A stretch of DNA of 64,000 nucleotides from Flavobacteriaceae bacterium (lineage in GTDB: Bacteria > Bacteroidota > Bacteroidia > Flavobacteriales > Flavobacteriaceae). The position numbers and the translations under genes are program-made. Under the pieces are notes generated by a model. It did not search any database and was not told where the DNA came from. It saw only the letters and a list, made by a program, of their open reading frames with translations. The stretch lies in contig JAKIUU010000010.1 of NCBI GenBank assembly GCA_021647405.1, forward strand, positions 1 to 64,000, given 5' to 3'. Of the stretch, positions 30,263 to 39,865 are shown piece after piece; positions within the stretch are counted from its first letter, which is position 1; the number at the start of each line of letters is the position of its first letter.

Positions 30263-32149
30263 ATGAGTGATGCTATTAAACATGAATGCGGAATAGCAAT
30301 GCTTAGGTTGCTTAAACCTTTACAGTATTATAAAGACAAGTACGGCACTTCGTTTTACGGTATCAATAAGATGTATTTGATGATGGAGAAACAGCACAAT
30401 CGGGGGCAAGATGGTGCCGGATTTGCAAGTATTAAATTCAACGAAATACCTGGAACCAGATATATTAGTAGAATTCGTTCCAATAAAAATCAGCCAATTA
30501 AAGATATCTTTCAGCAAATTAATGAGCGTTTAAATGCTGTTTTAGAAGAGAATCCTGATAAAGAAAACGATACCGAATGGCAAAAGCAAAACATGCCTTA
30601 TTTAGGCGAACTGTTTTTAGGACATGTGCGTTATGGCACTTTTGGTAAAAATAGCATAGAAAGCGTACATCCTTTTTTAAGACAAAGTAATTGGAAGCAT
30701 AAAAATTTGATTGTTGCTGGTAATTTTAATATGACCAACTCAAACGAATTATTACAAGAGCTTATAGATATTGGCCAACACCCAAAAGAACATACCGATA
30801 CCGTTACGGTAATGGAAAAAATAGGCCATTTTTTAGATGACGAAGTAACCAATTTATATCTCAAATTTAAAAATCAAGGGGTTAATAAAAAAGAGGCCTC
30901 ACCTCTTATCGGTAAAGAATTAAACATTCAACGCATTTTAGAACGCTCTTCAAAAAACTGGGATGGTGGTTACGCTATGGCCGGATTAATTGGTCATGGA
31001 GATGCTTTTGTGTTAAGAGACCCTGTAGGTATTAGACCCGCTTATTTTTATAAAGACGATGAAATTGTGGTGGTGGCCTCTGAACGCCCTGTTATCCAAA
31101 CTGTTTTTAATGTCCCTTTTGAAGATGTTAAAGAGTTAGAACCCGCCCACGCTTTAATCATCAAAAGAGATGGGCTTGTTACGGTTGAGAAAGTGTTAGA
31201 GCCTTTACCAAAACGCGCCTGTTCTTTTGAGCGCATATACTTTTCAAGAGGGAGTGATGCCGAAATCTACGAAGAGCGCAAGAATTTAGGAAAACTCATT
31301 TTTAAAAATGTTCTTAAAAGTATCAATAACGATATGAAAAATACTGTTTTTTCATACATTCCCAATACAGCCGAAACCTCTTTTTATGGCATGACAGAAG
31401 CTGCAGAAGATTTTTTAAATCAATATAAATTACAAACCATCTTGAATGGCAAACGGAATATTTCTGCGGTCAATTTAAACACCATTTTATCAGAGCGCCC
31501 ACGTATTGAAAAAATAGCCATTAAAGATGTTAAATTACGCACTTTTATTGCTGATGATAACAGCAGAGATGAACTGGTTGAACATGTTTACGACGTTACT
31601 TATGGTGTTGTAAAGCCAACCGATAATTTGGTGATAATTGACGATAGTATCGTTCGTGGAACAACACTTAAAAAAAGTATCATTAAAATTTTAGACCGTT
31701 TAAACCCTAAAAAAATAGTGGTTGTTTCATCGGCGCCACAAATTCGCTACCCCGATTGTTATGGTATAGATATGGCGCGTTTAGATGATTTTATTGCTTT
31801 TAAAGCGGCTTTAGAATTGTTAAAAGACACCAAACAACTACATATTTTAAAAGAAGTTTATCTAAATTGTAAAAATAAAGAAACTGATTCTGAAAATTTT
31901 GTAAAAGCTATTTATGCCCCGTTTAGTGCAGAACAAATATCAGATAAAATAGCCGAAATGTTGAAATCAGAAGATATTAAGGCAGATATAGAAGTCATTT
32001 ATCAAAGTATTTCAAATTTACACCTTGCCTGCCCTAAAAATAAAGGCGATTGGTATTTTACTGGAAATTATCCTACAAAAGGCGGCATAAGAGTTGTTAA
32101 TAATGCTTTTGTAAATTATTACGAAGGCAACAAAAAGCGGGCCTATTAA
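30263..32149 (+). CDS. purF: Amidophosphoribosyltransferase, long Bacteroidota form
   Basis: 628 residues, longer than the approximately 500 of typical PurF. The glutaminase nucleophile is Cys9 (KHECGIAML), with HNRGQDGAGFASI and GHVRYGTFGKNS; the phosphoribosyltransferase PRPP loop is LVIIDDSIVRGTTLKKSI; and the C-terminal CPKNKGDWYFTGNYPTKGG is typical of this form. It makes 5-phosphoribosylamine, the first step of purine synthesis. SYIPNTAETSFYGM is conserved. Same strand and near a PfkB kinase; a small lipoprotein follows after 1 bp. Confidence 0.9.
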   Translation: MSDAIKHECGIAMLRLLKPLQYYKDKYGTSFYGINKMYLMMEKQHNRGQDGAGFASIKFNEIPGTRYISRIRSNKNQPIKDIFQQINERLNAVLEENPDKENDTEWQKQNMPYLGELFLGHVRYGTFGKNSIESVHPFLRQSNWKHKNLIVAGNFNMTNSNELLQELIDIGQHPKEHTDTVTVMEKIGHFLDDEVTNLYLKFKNQGVNKKEASPLIGKELNIQRILERSSKNWDGGYAMAGLIGHGDAFVLRDPVGIRPAYFYKDDEIVVVASERPVIQTVFNVPFEDVKELEPAHALIIKRDGLVTVEKVLEPLPKRACSFERIYFSRGSDAEIYEERKNLGKLIFKNVLKSINNDMKNTVFSYIPNTAETSFYGMTEAAEDFLNQYKLQTILNGKRNISAVNLNTILSERPRIEKIAIKDVKLRTFIADDNSRDELVEHVYDVTYGVVKPTDNLVIIDDSIVRGTTLKKSIIKILDRLNPKKIVVVSSAPQIRYPDCYGIDMARLDDFIAFKAALELLKDTKQLHILKEVYLNCKNKETDSENFVKAIYAPFSAEQISDKIAEMLKSEDIKADIEVIYQSISNLHLACPKNKGDWYFTGNYPTKGGIRVVNNAFVNYYEGNKKRAY

Positions 32150-32150
32150 A

Positions 32151-32609
32151 ATGAAAAAAATTAGTTACATATTGGGTTGTATTCTTGTTCTTAACCTGTT
32201 TTTTTCTTGTAAGTCTAGCAATCTAAAAAAAGGATTTTCTTTTAAAATAGCTTCTAAAACTTATTACAATTGGGTGGGAGGACAGCCTGGCGTAAAAGGC
32301 ACCAATGTCGTTATAAAATTACTTAAAGTTGACTTAAATCACTTTAAGGCCGATTCGCTTTACTTCAATGGAAAGGGGGCGCTAATTGAAACCCATATTA
32401 AAAAAGACACGCTTGTGTTAATGGCATATTACAACAATCCCATAATTCCTGTAAGATTAAAAATTGAACCGTCTCAAAAGAAAATTTCTAAAAAAACACC
32501 TTATATTCTTAAACCCAACGAAGCTATTTTGACTTATTATGATGCTGGTATTAAAAAAGTCTTAAAGCTTTCTGATGTGGTTAAAACAGATAATAAGTAT
32601 TATCCATAA
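32151..32609 (+). CDS. Hypothetical lipoprotein, 152 aa
   Basis: Lipobox LFFSC (Cys20) with mature sequence starting KSSNLKKG. The rest is a beta-rich domain (KTYYNWVGGQPGVKGTNVVI, LKVDLNHFKADSLYFNGKG, DTLVLMAYYNN) not assigned to a family but of a type common in flavobacteria. It begins 1 bp after purF and is probably cotranscribed, with no obvious link to purine synthesis. Confidence 0.7.
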   Translation: MKKISYILGCILVLNLFFSCKSSNLKKGFSFKIASKTYYNWVGGQPGVKGTNVVIKLLKVDLNHFKADSLYFNGKGALIETHIKKDTLVLMAYYNNPIIPVRLKIEPSQKKISKKTPYILKPNEAILTYYDAGIKKVLKLSDVVKTDNKYYP

Positions 32610-32714
32610 TTCACAAATATCTGTATATCTATTAATTACTTGTTGTTTTTAAATACTCTTTTTTCTTTGGCATAAAGTTTGAATTAAGCTGCTTGAATTT
32701 TAAATTCAAAGCTT

Positions 32715-33605
32715 ATGAAAACACGGTTACTTTTTTTGTCAATATTAATGATAGGGTTTTTAGAGTCTTGTAACATTACGGTTATTGAAAATATTGAACC
32801 CGAAATTACGCTTCAAGAACGCTTGCAAAGTTTCGAATTGTGGTATGTAGATATCAACGCAACCTCAGGCTCTGGCGAAATTCCTTTTCTGCAAAAAGCT
32901 TTTACCGTTTCTTTTCTTAACAATAGATTTTATGCCAATAATAATTTGGTGAATCTTGGAAGCAATGGCAATGGTTTTGGTTTAAATGTTGGTAATTACA
33001 GTACTTTTAGAAACACTTTAAACATCAATCATGTTGTAGATGGCTCTTATTCTTTAGAGGTCTATCCCATAAATTTTGATGAAATTGAAATATACGACCC
33101 CTTATCTGACACCAGTTATCGTTTAATCGGATACCAGCGTTCTGAATTTGATTACGATGCTGTTTTTTACGATAATATCGAATATTTTCTTCAAGAATAC
33201 GAAGTGTGGAACAAAATTTCAACATCAGATTTTGGCGATTTAAATGCCTTTGATGCCGAAAACTATTTGCGTTTTTTTCCTGACAGAATAAATGTATTTC
33301 AATCGTCTCAAGACAAGGTTGGCACAGATATTGATTTGTTGAAATGGGATTTTGAAGGAACATATGAAGTTTTTGATGTCGCCGAAAATCCATCTGTAAA
33401 AATCTTAACATTAGATTACGATCTCTTTGACAATGAAACTTTTGAATTGACCATTTTAAATAATGCCACAATACAATTGTATCACAGAGCCTCAGGAACA
33501 GAGTACCTGTTTGCAGGAAAATACAATATTGCGTATTTAAAAGGATCTGTGGTTAAAAAAGAGCGAAAACGATTTAAGGTAAAACGAAAAATTAAAACAA
33601 TATAA
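32715..33605 (+). CDS. Hypothetical lipoprotein, 296 aa
   Basis: Lipobox FLESC (Cys19). The mature protein has a LQERLQSFELWYVDINATSG opening and two similar-looking halves (about 30-145 and 155-280): the second repeats the pattern with EVWNKISTSDFGD, LLKWDFEGTYEVFD and LTILNNATIQLYHR. Similar lipoproteins exist in flavobacteria with no known activity. The tail is very basic (VKKERKRFKVKRKIKTI). It stands alone before a strong terminator. Confidence 0.7.
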   Translation: MKTRLLFLSILMIGFLESCNITVIENIEPEITLQERLQSFELWYVDINATSGSGEIPFLQKAFTVSFLNNRFYANNNLVNLGSNGNGFGLNVGNYSTFRNTLNINHVVDGSYSLEVYPINFDEIEIYDPLSDTSYRLIGYQRSEFDYDAVFYDNIEYFLQEYEVWNKISTSDFGDLNAFDAENYLRFFPDRINVFQSSQDKVGTDIDLLKWDFEGTYEVFDVAENPSVKILTLDYDLFDNETFELTILNNATIQLYHRASGTEYLFAGKYNIAYLKGSVVKKERKRFKVKRKIKTI

Positions 33606-33645
33606 AAATTAGGTTTGGTTAGTTGATTGGTTAATTATGTTAGCC

Positions 33646-33683
33646 AAAAAAAGGGGTTAGAAATTTTTCTAAACCCTTTTTTA
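33646..33683. terminator. Bidirectional terminator
   Basis: AAAAAGGGGTTAGAAA pairs with TTTCTAAACCCTTTTT with one G-U pair, flanked by A- and T-runs. It lies between the convergent lipoprotein and cytochrome genes and can serve both. Confidence 0.8.
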
Positions 33684-33704
33684 ATAAAATAGTTAGTAGG
33701 TATT

Positions 33705-34253
33705 TTATTTCTGCGTTGCCATAAAATCGGCATTCATAAACACATAGTCATTTCCTGCAGCAAACACATGGCAATTGGTACAAAACTTAGCCCATTTAGA
33801 GGTGCCTGTACTTATTTTTCCTCTAGCGCCCATCACAAAACCCCAGTCGCCCGTTTCTGGCGATGAGCCTGCTTTTTGTTTAATCATTATGGTTAAAATA
33901 TTTTTAGTGCCTTTGTCGTAAGCCGCCTTATTTTTGTAAGTCTCCTTAACCAAAATAGTCCCTTCTGGGTATTTATAAGGCGCATGCCCCTGCTGAACAG
34001 CCGCGCCAACACTATTTATATAAATTTCTCTAAAAGCTTTTTTTCCATTGTGACGTTTTTCAAGGAACCCTGTTGGGTCACCTGTGTTTGGGGCCTCTTT
34101 AGTAACTTTATACCAAGATTTGTAAGCATCCCACGGATTACCAACAGTGTATTTTTCCATAGGTTTGTATTCATTAGTAGCCGATTTAAACGATGTTAAA
34201 CCAACAAAGCCTGTGGCTAAAACTAATAATAAAATTGACAATTTAATTTTCAT
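33705..34253 (-). CDS. Cytochrome P460 family protein
   Basis: 182 residues with a signal peptide. EKYTVGNPWDAYKSWYKVTK, REIYINSVGAA and PEGTILVKETYKN match the cytochrome P460 domain, and the haem site C158-T-N-C161-H162 lies near the C-terminus. P460 proteins bind a haem cross-linked to Lys and can oxidise hydroxylamine or handle NO, but many members are uncharacterised. It lies 17 bp after a small cytochrome c gene, a likely electron partner. Periplasmic location is expected. Confidence 0.85.
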   Translation of the reverse strand: MKIKLSILLLVLATGFVGLTSFKSATNEYKPMEKYTVGNPWDAYKSWYKVTKEAPNTGDPTGFLEKRHNGKKAFREIYINSVGAAVQQGHAPYKYPEGTILVKETYKNKAAYDKGTKNILTIMIKQKAGSSPETGDWGFVMGARGKISTGTSKWAKFCTNCHVFAAGNDYVFMNADFMATQK

Positions 34254-34270
34254 AATTAATATATTTTAAG

Positions 34271-34666
34271 TTAATTTTTAAGTGTTCTGATGTAATTTAC
34301 CAAATCCCAACGGTCTGATTCTTTAATAATAGGACCCCATTTAATCATAGGGCCTTTGCCATTAGATATTTTCCAAAAAATCTCACCGCCTTTTTGATCT
34401 TGAACTCTTAAAGAGGTTAAATTGGCTGGTTTTGGTGTTAAAGATTTCCCGCCTGGCCCGTCACCGGCGCCTTTTGAACCATGACACACAATGCAAAATT
34501 TATTAAAAGTTATGGCACCTCTTTTAGCTGAGGCTTTTGCTTTTTTTGCAGAGATAGGGTTAATTAAAGATGTTGCAGACTCTGGCGCTTTCCAGGCCTC
34601 TTGTCCAAATGAGTTAAAACTTAAAAGCACAAAGGCAATTAAGGTAAAAATGCTTGTCTTTTTCAT
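34271..34666 (-). CDS. Small c-type cytochrome
   Basis: 131 residues: signal peptide ending NSFGQE, then one class I cytochrome c domain with C58-I-V-C61-H62 (CIVCHGSKGAGDGPGGK) and a distal-Met candidate in KGPMIKWGP, ending RWDLVNYIRTLKN. It carries electrons in the periplasm and is probably cotranscribed with the P460 gene 17 bp downstream. Confidence 0.9.
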   Translation of the reverse strand: MKKTSIFTLIAFVLLSFNSFGQEAWKAPESATSLINPISAKKAKASAKRGAITFNKFCIVCHGSKGAGDGPGGKSLTPKPANLTSLRVQDQKGGEIFWKISNGKGPMIKWGPIIKESDRWDLVNYIRTLKN

Positions 34667-34748
34667 AATATTTTTTTATAAATCTTATTCTTAGACGTCG
34701 TATTTATAGAATCATTACACTATTACAAGCGCTCTTTAATTAAGCAAG

Positions 34749-34772
34749 AAAAGCCACTAAAAAGTGGCTTTT
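34749..34772. terminator. Terminator hairpin between the ALDH and cytochrome genes
   Basis: AAAAGCCACT (34749-34758) pairs perfectly with AGTGGCTTTT (34763-34772) around a 4-nt loop, placed just after the ALDH stop. Confidence 0.75.
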
Positions 34773-34802
34773 CAAAAATATTACAATAAGTAGAATGTCC
34801 TT

Positions 34803-36356
34803 TTAAAAATCGAATTTAATGCCTTGTGCTAAGGGCAATTCTGTTGTATAATTAATGGTATTTGTTTGGCGTCTCATATAGGCTTTCCAAGCATCAGAAC
34901 CCGATTCGCGTCCGCCACCCGTTTCTTTTTCACCACCAAAAGCACCCCCAATTTCGGCACCCGAAGTGCCAATGTTTACATTGGCAATGCCACAATCAGA
35001 TCCTTCTTGCGATAAAAAACGCTCTGCATCACGCATACTGGTAGTCATAATTGCAGATGATAAACCTTGTACAACGCCATTCTGAATCGCAATAGCGTCA
35101 TTAACACTGCCGCTGTATTTTATCAAATAAAGCAATGGTGCAAAAGTTTCGTTTTGTACAATGTCATAATGATTTTCTACCTCAGCAATAGAAGGCGATA
35201 CATAACAGCCACTTTCAAATCCTTTGCCACTAAGCACTTTTCCTTCAACGATCATTTTCCCTCCTTGTGCTTTAACTTTTTTAATAGCCGATAAATAGGT
35301 TGCAACAGATTCTTTGTCAATAAGCGGTCCAACATGGTTGTTTTCATCAAGCGGATTGCCAATACGCAACTGTTTATAAGCACTTACCAATTTGTCTTTC
35401 ACTTGATTGTAAACACTTTCGTGGATGATTAAGCGTCTTGTAGAGGTACAACGTTGCCCAGCCGTACCTACGGCGCCAAACAAAGCGCCCACAATAGCTA
35501 TTTCTAAATCGGCACTTGGTGTGATAATAATGGCATTATTACCACCCAATTCGAGAAGGCTTCTTCCCAATCTGGCGGCAACAGCTTGGGCCACTATTTT
35601 ACCCATTCTGATTGATCCAGTAGCCGAAATAAGTGGGATTCTAGAGTCTGTTGTCATCATTTCGCCTACTTTATAATCGCCATTTACCAAACAAGAAATT
35701 CCTTCGGGCATGTTGTTTTCTTTTAAAATTTGAGCGATAATATTTTGACAAGCCACGCCACACAAAGGGGCTTTCTCAGAAGGTTTCCAAATACATACAT
35801 CGCCACAAACCCATGCCAAAGCAGTATTCCAAGCCCAAACCGCCACAGGAAAATTAAAAGCCGATATAATACCTACTATTCCCAAAGGGTGGTACTGATC
35901 ATACATGCGGTGCCCTGGCCGTTCAGAGTGCATTGTGAATCCGTGTAACTGACGTGATAATCCCACGGCAAAATCGCATATATCTATCATTTCTTGCACT
36001 TCGCCCAAGCCTTCTTGAAGCGATTTGCCCATTTCGTAAGAAACAAGTTTGCCTAAAGGTTCTTTTAAGGCTCGTAATTTTAAACCAAATTGCCTAACCA
36101 TTTCGCCTCGTTTTGGGGCAGGTATTGTTCTAAAAGACTTAAATGCTTTGGCAGCCGTTTGTGTTACCTTTTCAAAATCTTCTTTAGATGTTGTGCTAAC
36201 TTTAGCTATTAGAGCACCGTCAACTGGCGAAAATGAGGCTATCATTTCGCCAGAGCCAAAATAATTTAGTCCTGTTGAAGTGCCTTGGTTTTCTTGCTTT
36301 AACCCAAGGTCTTTTAGTATTTCTTGAATGTCGTTTTTTGGTGTAGTGCTTGTCAT
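34803..36356 (-). CDS. Aldehyde dehydrogenase, ALDH7 (aminoadipate-semialdehyde) type
   Basis: 517 residues. Catalytic Glu269 (LLELGGNNAI) and Cys303 (GTAGQRCTSTRRL) are present, with the NAD-binding ATGSIRMGK region near 245. GTSGAEIGGAFGGEKETGGG and the ends SDAWKAYMRRQTNTINY match ALDH7A1/AmaB, which oxidise alpha-aminoadipic semialdehyde in lysine breakdown, and act on other aldehydes too. It is monocistronic, flanked by a terminator and divergent from the LuxE-like gene. Substrate is by family only. Confidence 0.9.
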   Translation of the reverse strand: MTSTTPKNDIQEILKDLGLKQENQGTSTGLNYFGSGEMIASFSPVDGALIAKVSTTSKEDFEKVTQTAAKAFKSFRTIPAPKRGEMVRQFGLKLRALKEPLGKLVSYEMGKSLQEGLGEVQEMIDICDFAVGLSRQLHGFTMHSERPGHRMYDQYHPLGIVGIISAFNFPVAVWAWNTALAWVCGDVCIWKPSEKAPLCGVACQNIIAQILKENNMPEGISCLVNGDYKVGEMMTTDSRIPLISATGSIRMGKIVAQAVAARLGRSLLELGGNNAIIITPSADLEIAIVGALFGAVGTAGQRCTSTRRLIIHESVYNQVKDKLVSAYKQLRIGNPLDENNHVGPLIDKESVATYLSAIKKVKAQGGKMIVEGKVLSGKGFESGCYVSPSIAEVENHYDIVQNETFAPLLYLIKYSGSVNDAIAIQNGVVQGLSSAIMTTSMRDAERFLSQEGSDCGIANVNIGTSGAEIGGAFGGEKETGGGRESGSDAWKAYMRRQTNTINYTTELPLAQGIKFDF

Positions 36357-36470
36357 TTTTTTTCAATTTAGAAAGCGCTAAATTACGAAAAAAGGGAACC
36401 AAAAAAAGAATAATTAATAACGAACTCAACAAAGCTTTTCGGATTATTAACGCTTTTGTAAAAATTCAAT

Positions 36471-36478
36471 TACTTTTG
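36471..36478 (+). promoter_or_regulatory. -7 box (TACTTTTG) of the LuxE-like gene
   Basis: TACTTTTG ends 7 nt before the ATG at 36486, giving a very short leader. Confidence 0.5.
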
Positions 36479-36485
36479 TTTTTAC

Positions 36486-37472
36486 ATGAAATCTAAAGAA
36501 AAAACAGCCTTTTTTAACATCTGTTCTGATAAAGAATTCGAAAATGCAGCACTGTCTGTTTTTAAATTTCAAGTGAGAAACAATGCTGTTTATAAACTTT
36601 TTTTAGAGTGTTTGGGATGTCTCCCCGAAAAGGTAGCAACAATTAAAGACATTCCATTTTTACCCATTCAGTTTTTTAAAACACATAAAGTCTTATCAGA
36701 TAAAAAATCTGTACAAGAAACTTTTTTAAGCAGTGGTACAACAGGCCTACAACAAAGCAAACATTTTGTGAGCGATTTATCTTTATATGAAAAATCTTAT
36801 TTAAAAGGCTTTTCACATTTTTATGGCCATATTACTGATTATACAGTTTTGGCTTTATTGCCCTCATATCTTGAACGTAAAAACTCTTCGCTAATTTATA
36901 TGGTATCCGATTTAATTAAAAAATCTGGCAGACCAGAAAGTGGATTTTATCTCAATAATTTAGAAGATTTGTCTAAAACTTTAATAGAACTTGACCAAAA
37001 AGGCGGAAAAGTGTTGCTTATTGGTGTGTCTTTTGCGCTTTTAGATTTGATTGAAAAATATCAATTTAAACTAAAAAATACCATTGTTATGGAAACGGGT
37101 GGTATGAAAGGCCGTCGTAAAGAATTGGTGAGAGAAGCCTTGCATCAACAACTTTGCAAAGGATTTGGCGTTCGTAAAATCCATTCTGAATACGGTATGA
37201 CAGAATTACTAAGTCAGGGGTACTCAAAAGGAAATGGTCTTTTTAAAACGCCTCCTTGGATGAAAATTCTTATTCGTGATACCGAAGATGCTTTAACTAT
37301 TTTACCTTATGGTGAAACTGGTGGTATAAATGTTATTGATTTGGCAAATGTGAATTCATGCTCATTTATTGCCTCGCAAGACCTCGGCAAAACCTATAAT
37401 GGTGGCTCTTTTGAAATATTAGGCCGCTTTGACAATAGCGATATAAGAGGTTGTAATTTAATGGTTGTTTAA
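36486..37472 (+). CDS. LuxE/PaaK-like acyl-protein synthetase domain protein
   Basis: 328 residues. KDIPFLPIQFFKTHKVLSDK and the nucleotide-binding ETFLSSGTTGLQQSKHFVSD match acyl-protein synthetase (LuxE), and KIHSEYGMTELLSQGYSKGN is the adenylate-forming-enzyme core motif. LuxE activates fatty acids as part of the bioluminescence reductase, but no lux genes are nearby, so it may activate another carboxylic acid for transfer. The start has a very short leader. Its stop overlaps the convergent tyrS stop by 4 bp. Confidence 0.78.
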   Translation: MKSKEKTAFFNICSDKEFENAALSVFKFQVRNNAVYKLFLECLGCLPEKVATIKDIPFLPIQFFKTHKVLSDKKSVQETFLSSGTTGLQQSKHFVSDLSLYEKSYLKGFSHFYGHITDYTVLALLPSYLERKNSSLIYMVSDLIKKSGRPESGFYLNNLEDLSKTLIELDQKGGKVLLIGVSFALLDLIEKYQFKLKNTIVMETGGMKGRRKELVREALHQQLCKGFGVRKIHSEYGMTELLSQGYSKGNGLFKTPPWMKILIRDTEDALTILPYGETGGINVIDLANVNSCSFIASQDLGKTYNGGSFEILGRFDNSDIRGCNLMVV

Positions 37473-38761
37473 ACCACCCTCAGTACAAAATAATTCTTTT
37501 TACCACGTTGTAACAACACAAATTTATTATTAATTAAATGTGATGTGTTAATCACAAAAGCATCGCTTACTTTTTCTTTGTTTACCGAAATAGAGTTTTC
37601 TTTTAAAGCGCGACGCACTTCGCCATTCGATTTTAAAAATCCTGTGTCGGCAAAAGCTGAAACCACATCTAAACCGTTTTCTATGAGTTCTCTTTTTATT
37701 TCAGCTTGAGGCACCCCTTCAAAAACATCTAAAAAAGTTTGCGCGTCTAGGGTTTTTAAATCGTCTGAGGTCGATTTTCCAAACAATATCTGAGAGGCTT
37801 TTATAGCATTGTCATAATCAGCTTTAGAGTGCACTAAAATAGTGACCTCTTTGCCAACCGTTTTCTGTAACAAACGCATATGTGGTTGCTCGTGGTGTTC
37901 TGTAATTAATTTTTCTATCGTTTCTTTATCTAATAAAGTGAATATCTTAATGTAGTTTTCGGCATCGGCATCCGAAGCGTTTAACCAATATTGGTAAAAT
38001 TTATAGGGCGATGTTCGTTTGGAATCTAGCCATACATTGCCCTCTTCGGTTTTACCGAATTTAGTACCATCGGCCTTGGTAATTAACGGGCAGGTTATGG
38101 CAAAAGCTTTACCACCTGCCTTACGCCTAACAAGCTCAGTTCCTGTTGTGATGTTACCCCATTGGTCAGATCCGCCCATTTGCATCTTGCAATTGTACTC
38201 TTGATAGAGGTGTAAAAAATCAAACCCTTGAAATAGTTGGTAGGTGAATTCTGTAAAAGACATACCGTCGGCTGAGGCGTCGCCCAATCTTTTTTTAACA
38301 GAATCTTTAGACATCATATAATTAACGGTGAGGTGTTTGCCAATATCGCGTACAAAATCTATTAAAGAAATGCCTTTCATCCAATCGTAATTATTCACCA
38401 ATATAGCAGCATTTAAAACACCTGCATTAAAATCTAAGAATTTTTCTAATTGGGTTTTAATTCCGTTAAGGTTTTTTTGTAAAGTAGCTTCGTCTAACAA
38501 ATTTCTTTCTGTCGATTTTCCGCTGGGATCCCCTATCATACCCGTTGCACCTCCTACCAAAGCAATAGGGGTGTGGCCATGCTTTTGAAAATGCATCAGT
38601 AAAATAATCTGAACCAAACTACCAATGTGTAAAGATTCGCCAGTTGGGTCAAAACCAATATAAGCTGTTGTTGGTTCTTTGGCCAATTGTTCTTCTGTAC
38701 CAGGTATCATATCGTGGATTAATCCGCGCCAGCGCAGCTCTTCTACAAATTTACTTTTCAT
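37469..38761 (-). CDS. tyrS: Tyrosine--tRNA ligase
   Basis: 430 residues. Class I signatures: YIGFDPTGESLHIGSLVQI (HIGH-like) and KADGTKFGKTEEGN (KMSKS-like); MQMGGSDQWGNITTG binds tyrosine. The C-terminal S4 RNA-binding domain (about 360-430, with NGEVRRALKENSISVN) is present. Promoter box at 38780-38787. Confidence 0.96.
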   Translation of the reverse strand: MKSKFVEELRWRGLIHDMIPGTEEQLAKEPTTAYIGFDPTGESLHIGSLVQIILLMHFQKHGHTPIALVGGATGMIGDPSGKSTERNLLDEATLQKNLNGIKTQLEKFLDFNAGVLNAAILVNNYDWMKGISLIDFVRDIGKHLTVNYMMSKDSVKKRLGDASADGMSFTEFTYQLFQGFDFLHLYQEYNCKMQMGGSDQWGNITTGTELVRRKAGGKAFAITCPLITKADGTKFGKTEEGNVWLDSKRTSPYKFYQYWLNASDADAENYIKIFTLLDKETIEKLITEHHEQPHMRLLQKTVGKEVTILVHSKADYDNAIKASQILFGKSTSDDLKTLDAQTFLDVFEGVPQAEIKRELIENGLDVVSAFADTGFLKSNGEVRRALKENSISVNKEKVSDAFVINTSHLINNKFVLLQRGKKNYFVLRVV

Positions 38762-38779
38762 TCCTTTTAATTATTTGGA

Positions 38780-38787
38780 CAAAGATA
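38780..38787 (-). promoter_or_regulatory. -7 box (TATCTTTG) of tyrS
   Basis: CAAAGATA on the plus strand reads TATCTTTG toward tyrS, about 18 bp before the ATG. Confidence 0.55.
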
Positions 38788-38840
38788 AAAATCGCAAACT
38801 AAATACCCATTAATATTGAGTAATTCTTTATTTTCGCTTT

Positions 38841-39842
38841 ATGATTTTAATTACGGGTGGTACGGGTTTGGTTGGTTCGCATCTGCTATACCAACTTCTT
38901 TTAAGAGGCGATAAAATACGCGCTATCTACAGAAAACACAGTGATATTAATCGTGTTAAAAGCATATTTTCCTATTATACAAAAACGCCCGATATTTATT
39001 TTGATAAGATTGAATGGTGTGAAGCCGATTTAAATAATATTCCCGATTTAGAAAAGGCTTTTGACTCTGTAACTATTGTATATCACTCGGCTGCATTGAT
39101 TTCTTTTGACTCTAAGGATTATATTGCTATGCGGAAAACAAATATTAAAGGGACTGCAAATATTGTGAATTTATGTATCGATTTTAAGGTTCAAAAATTG
39201 TGCTATGTAAGCTCTATTGCCACTTTAGACAGTTTGCCAAACAATACCAAAGTTACCGAAAATAATGAGTGGAACAGTATTAAAAAAAGTGGTTATGCCA
39301 TCACTAAATACGGTGCAGAACAAGAAGTTTGGCGCGGTTCTCAAGAGGGGTTAAATGTTGTTATTGTAAATCCTGGTGTTATTATTGGGTCTGGTTTCTG
39401 GCATTCTGGTAGCGGACAATTATTTACAAATATTTTTAAAGGATTCAAGTTTTACGCTACTGGTGTAACTGGTTTTGTAGGTGTTTCTGATGTTGTTAAA
39501 GTGATGATTGCCCTGACAGAATCTGCCATTAACCTTGAGCGTTTTATTTTGGTGAGTGAAAATATAAGTTTTAAATATGCTTTTAGTGCAATTGCAGATG
39601 CTTTAAATGTTAGAAAACCACCTATAAAAGTAACAAGATTTATGAGTGCCTTTGGATGGCGTTTGGATTGGATTAAAAGCTTGCTAACGGGAAAATCGGC
39701 ATTATTTACAAAACAATCAGCAAAATCACTGCACCAAAAAACCTATTATGATTCTGAAAAAATTATAAAAGCTTTAGATTTTAAATTTGTCCCCATTTTA
39801 GACGTTATAAAAAAAACGGCTGAAGATTTTAAGATGGCTTAA
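38841..39842 (+). CDS. NAD-dependent epimerase/dehydratase family protein
   Basis: 333 residues, extended SDR. ILITGGTGLVGSHLLYQL is the nucleotide-binding Gly motif, VYHSAALISF precedes NIKGTANIVNLC, and the active-site Tyr/Lys is SGYAITKYGAE, with VVIVNPGVIIGSG after it. Substrate is not evident; sterol or sugar-nucleotide and dihydroflavonol-type substrates occur in the family. A TATTTTCG sequence upstream may be a weak -7 box. Confidence 0.85.
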   Translation: MILITGGTGLVGSHLLYQLLLRGDKIRAIYRKHSDINRVKSIFSYYTKTPDIYFDKIEWCEADLNNIPDLEKAFDSVTIVYHSAALISFDSKDYIAMRKTNIKGTANIVNLCIDFKVQKLCYVSSIATLDSLPNNTKVTENNEWNSIKKSGYAITKYGAEQEVWRGSQEGLNVVIVNPGVIIGSGFWHSGSGQLFTNIFKGFKFYATGVTGFVGVSDVVKVMIALTESAINLERFILVSENISFKYAFSAIADALNVRKPPIKVTRFMSAFGWRLDWIKSLLTGKSALFTKQSAKSLHQKTYYDSEKIIKALDFKFVPILDVIKKTAEDFKMA

Positions 39843-39865
39843 TCAGGATTTTTAAAGTCCGTGTT

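Noticed and set aside
33025..33471. Minus-strand frame within the 296-aa lipoprotein gene
   Set aside because: It is a reverse-frame shadow with biased His/Gln/Arg composition and no start signals; the plus-strand lipoprotein has a clear lipobox.
35425..35676. Plus-strand frame inside the aldehyde dehydrogenase gene
   Set aside because: It is antisense to the conserved catalytic region of a full-length enzyme and shows no family motif.
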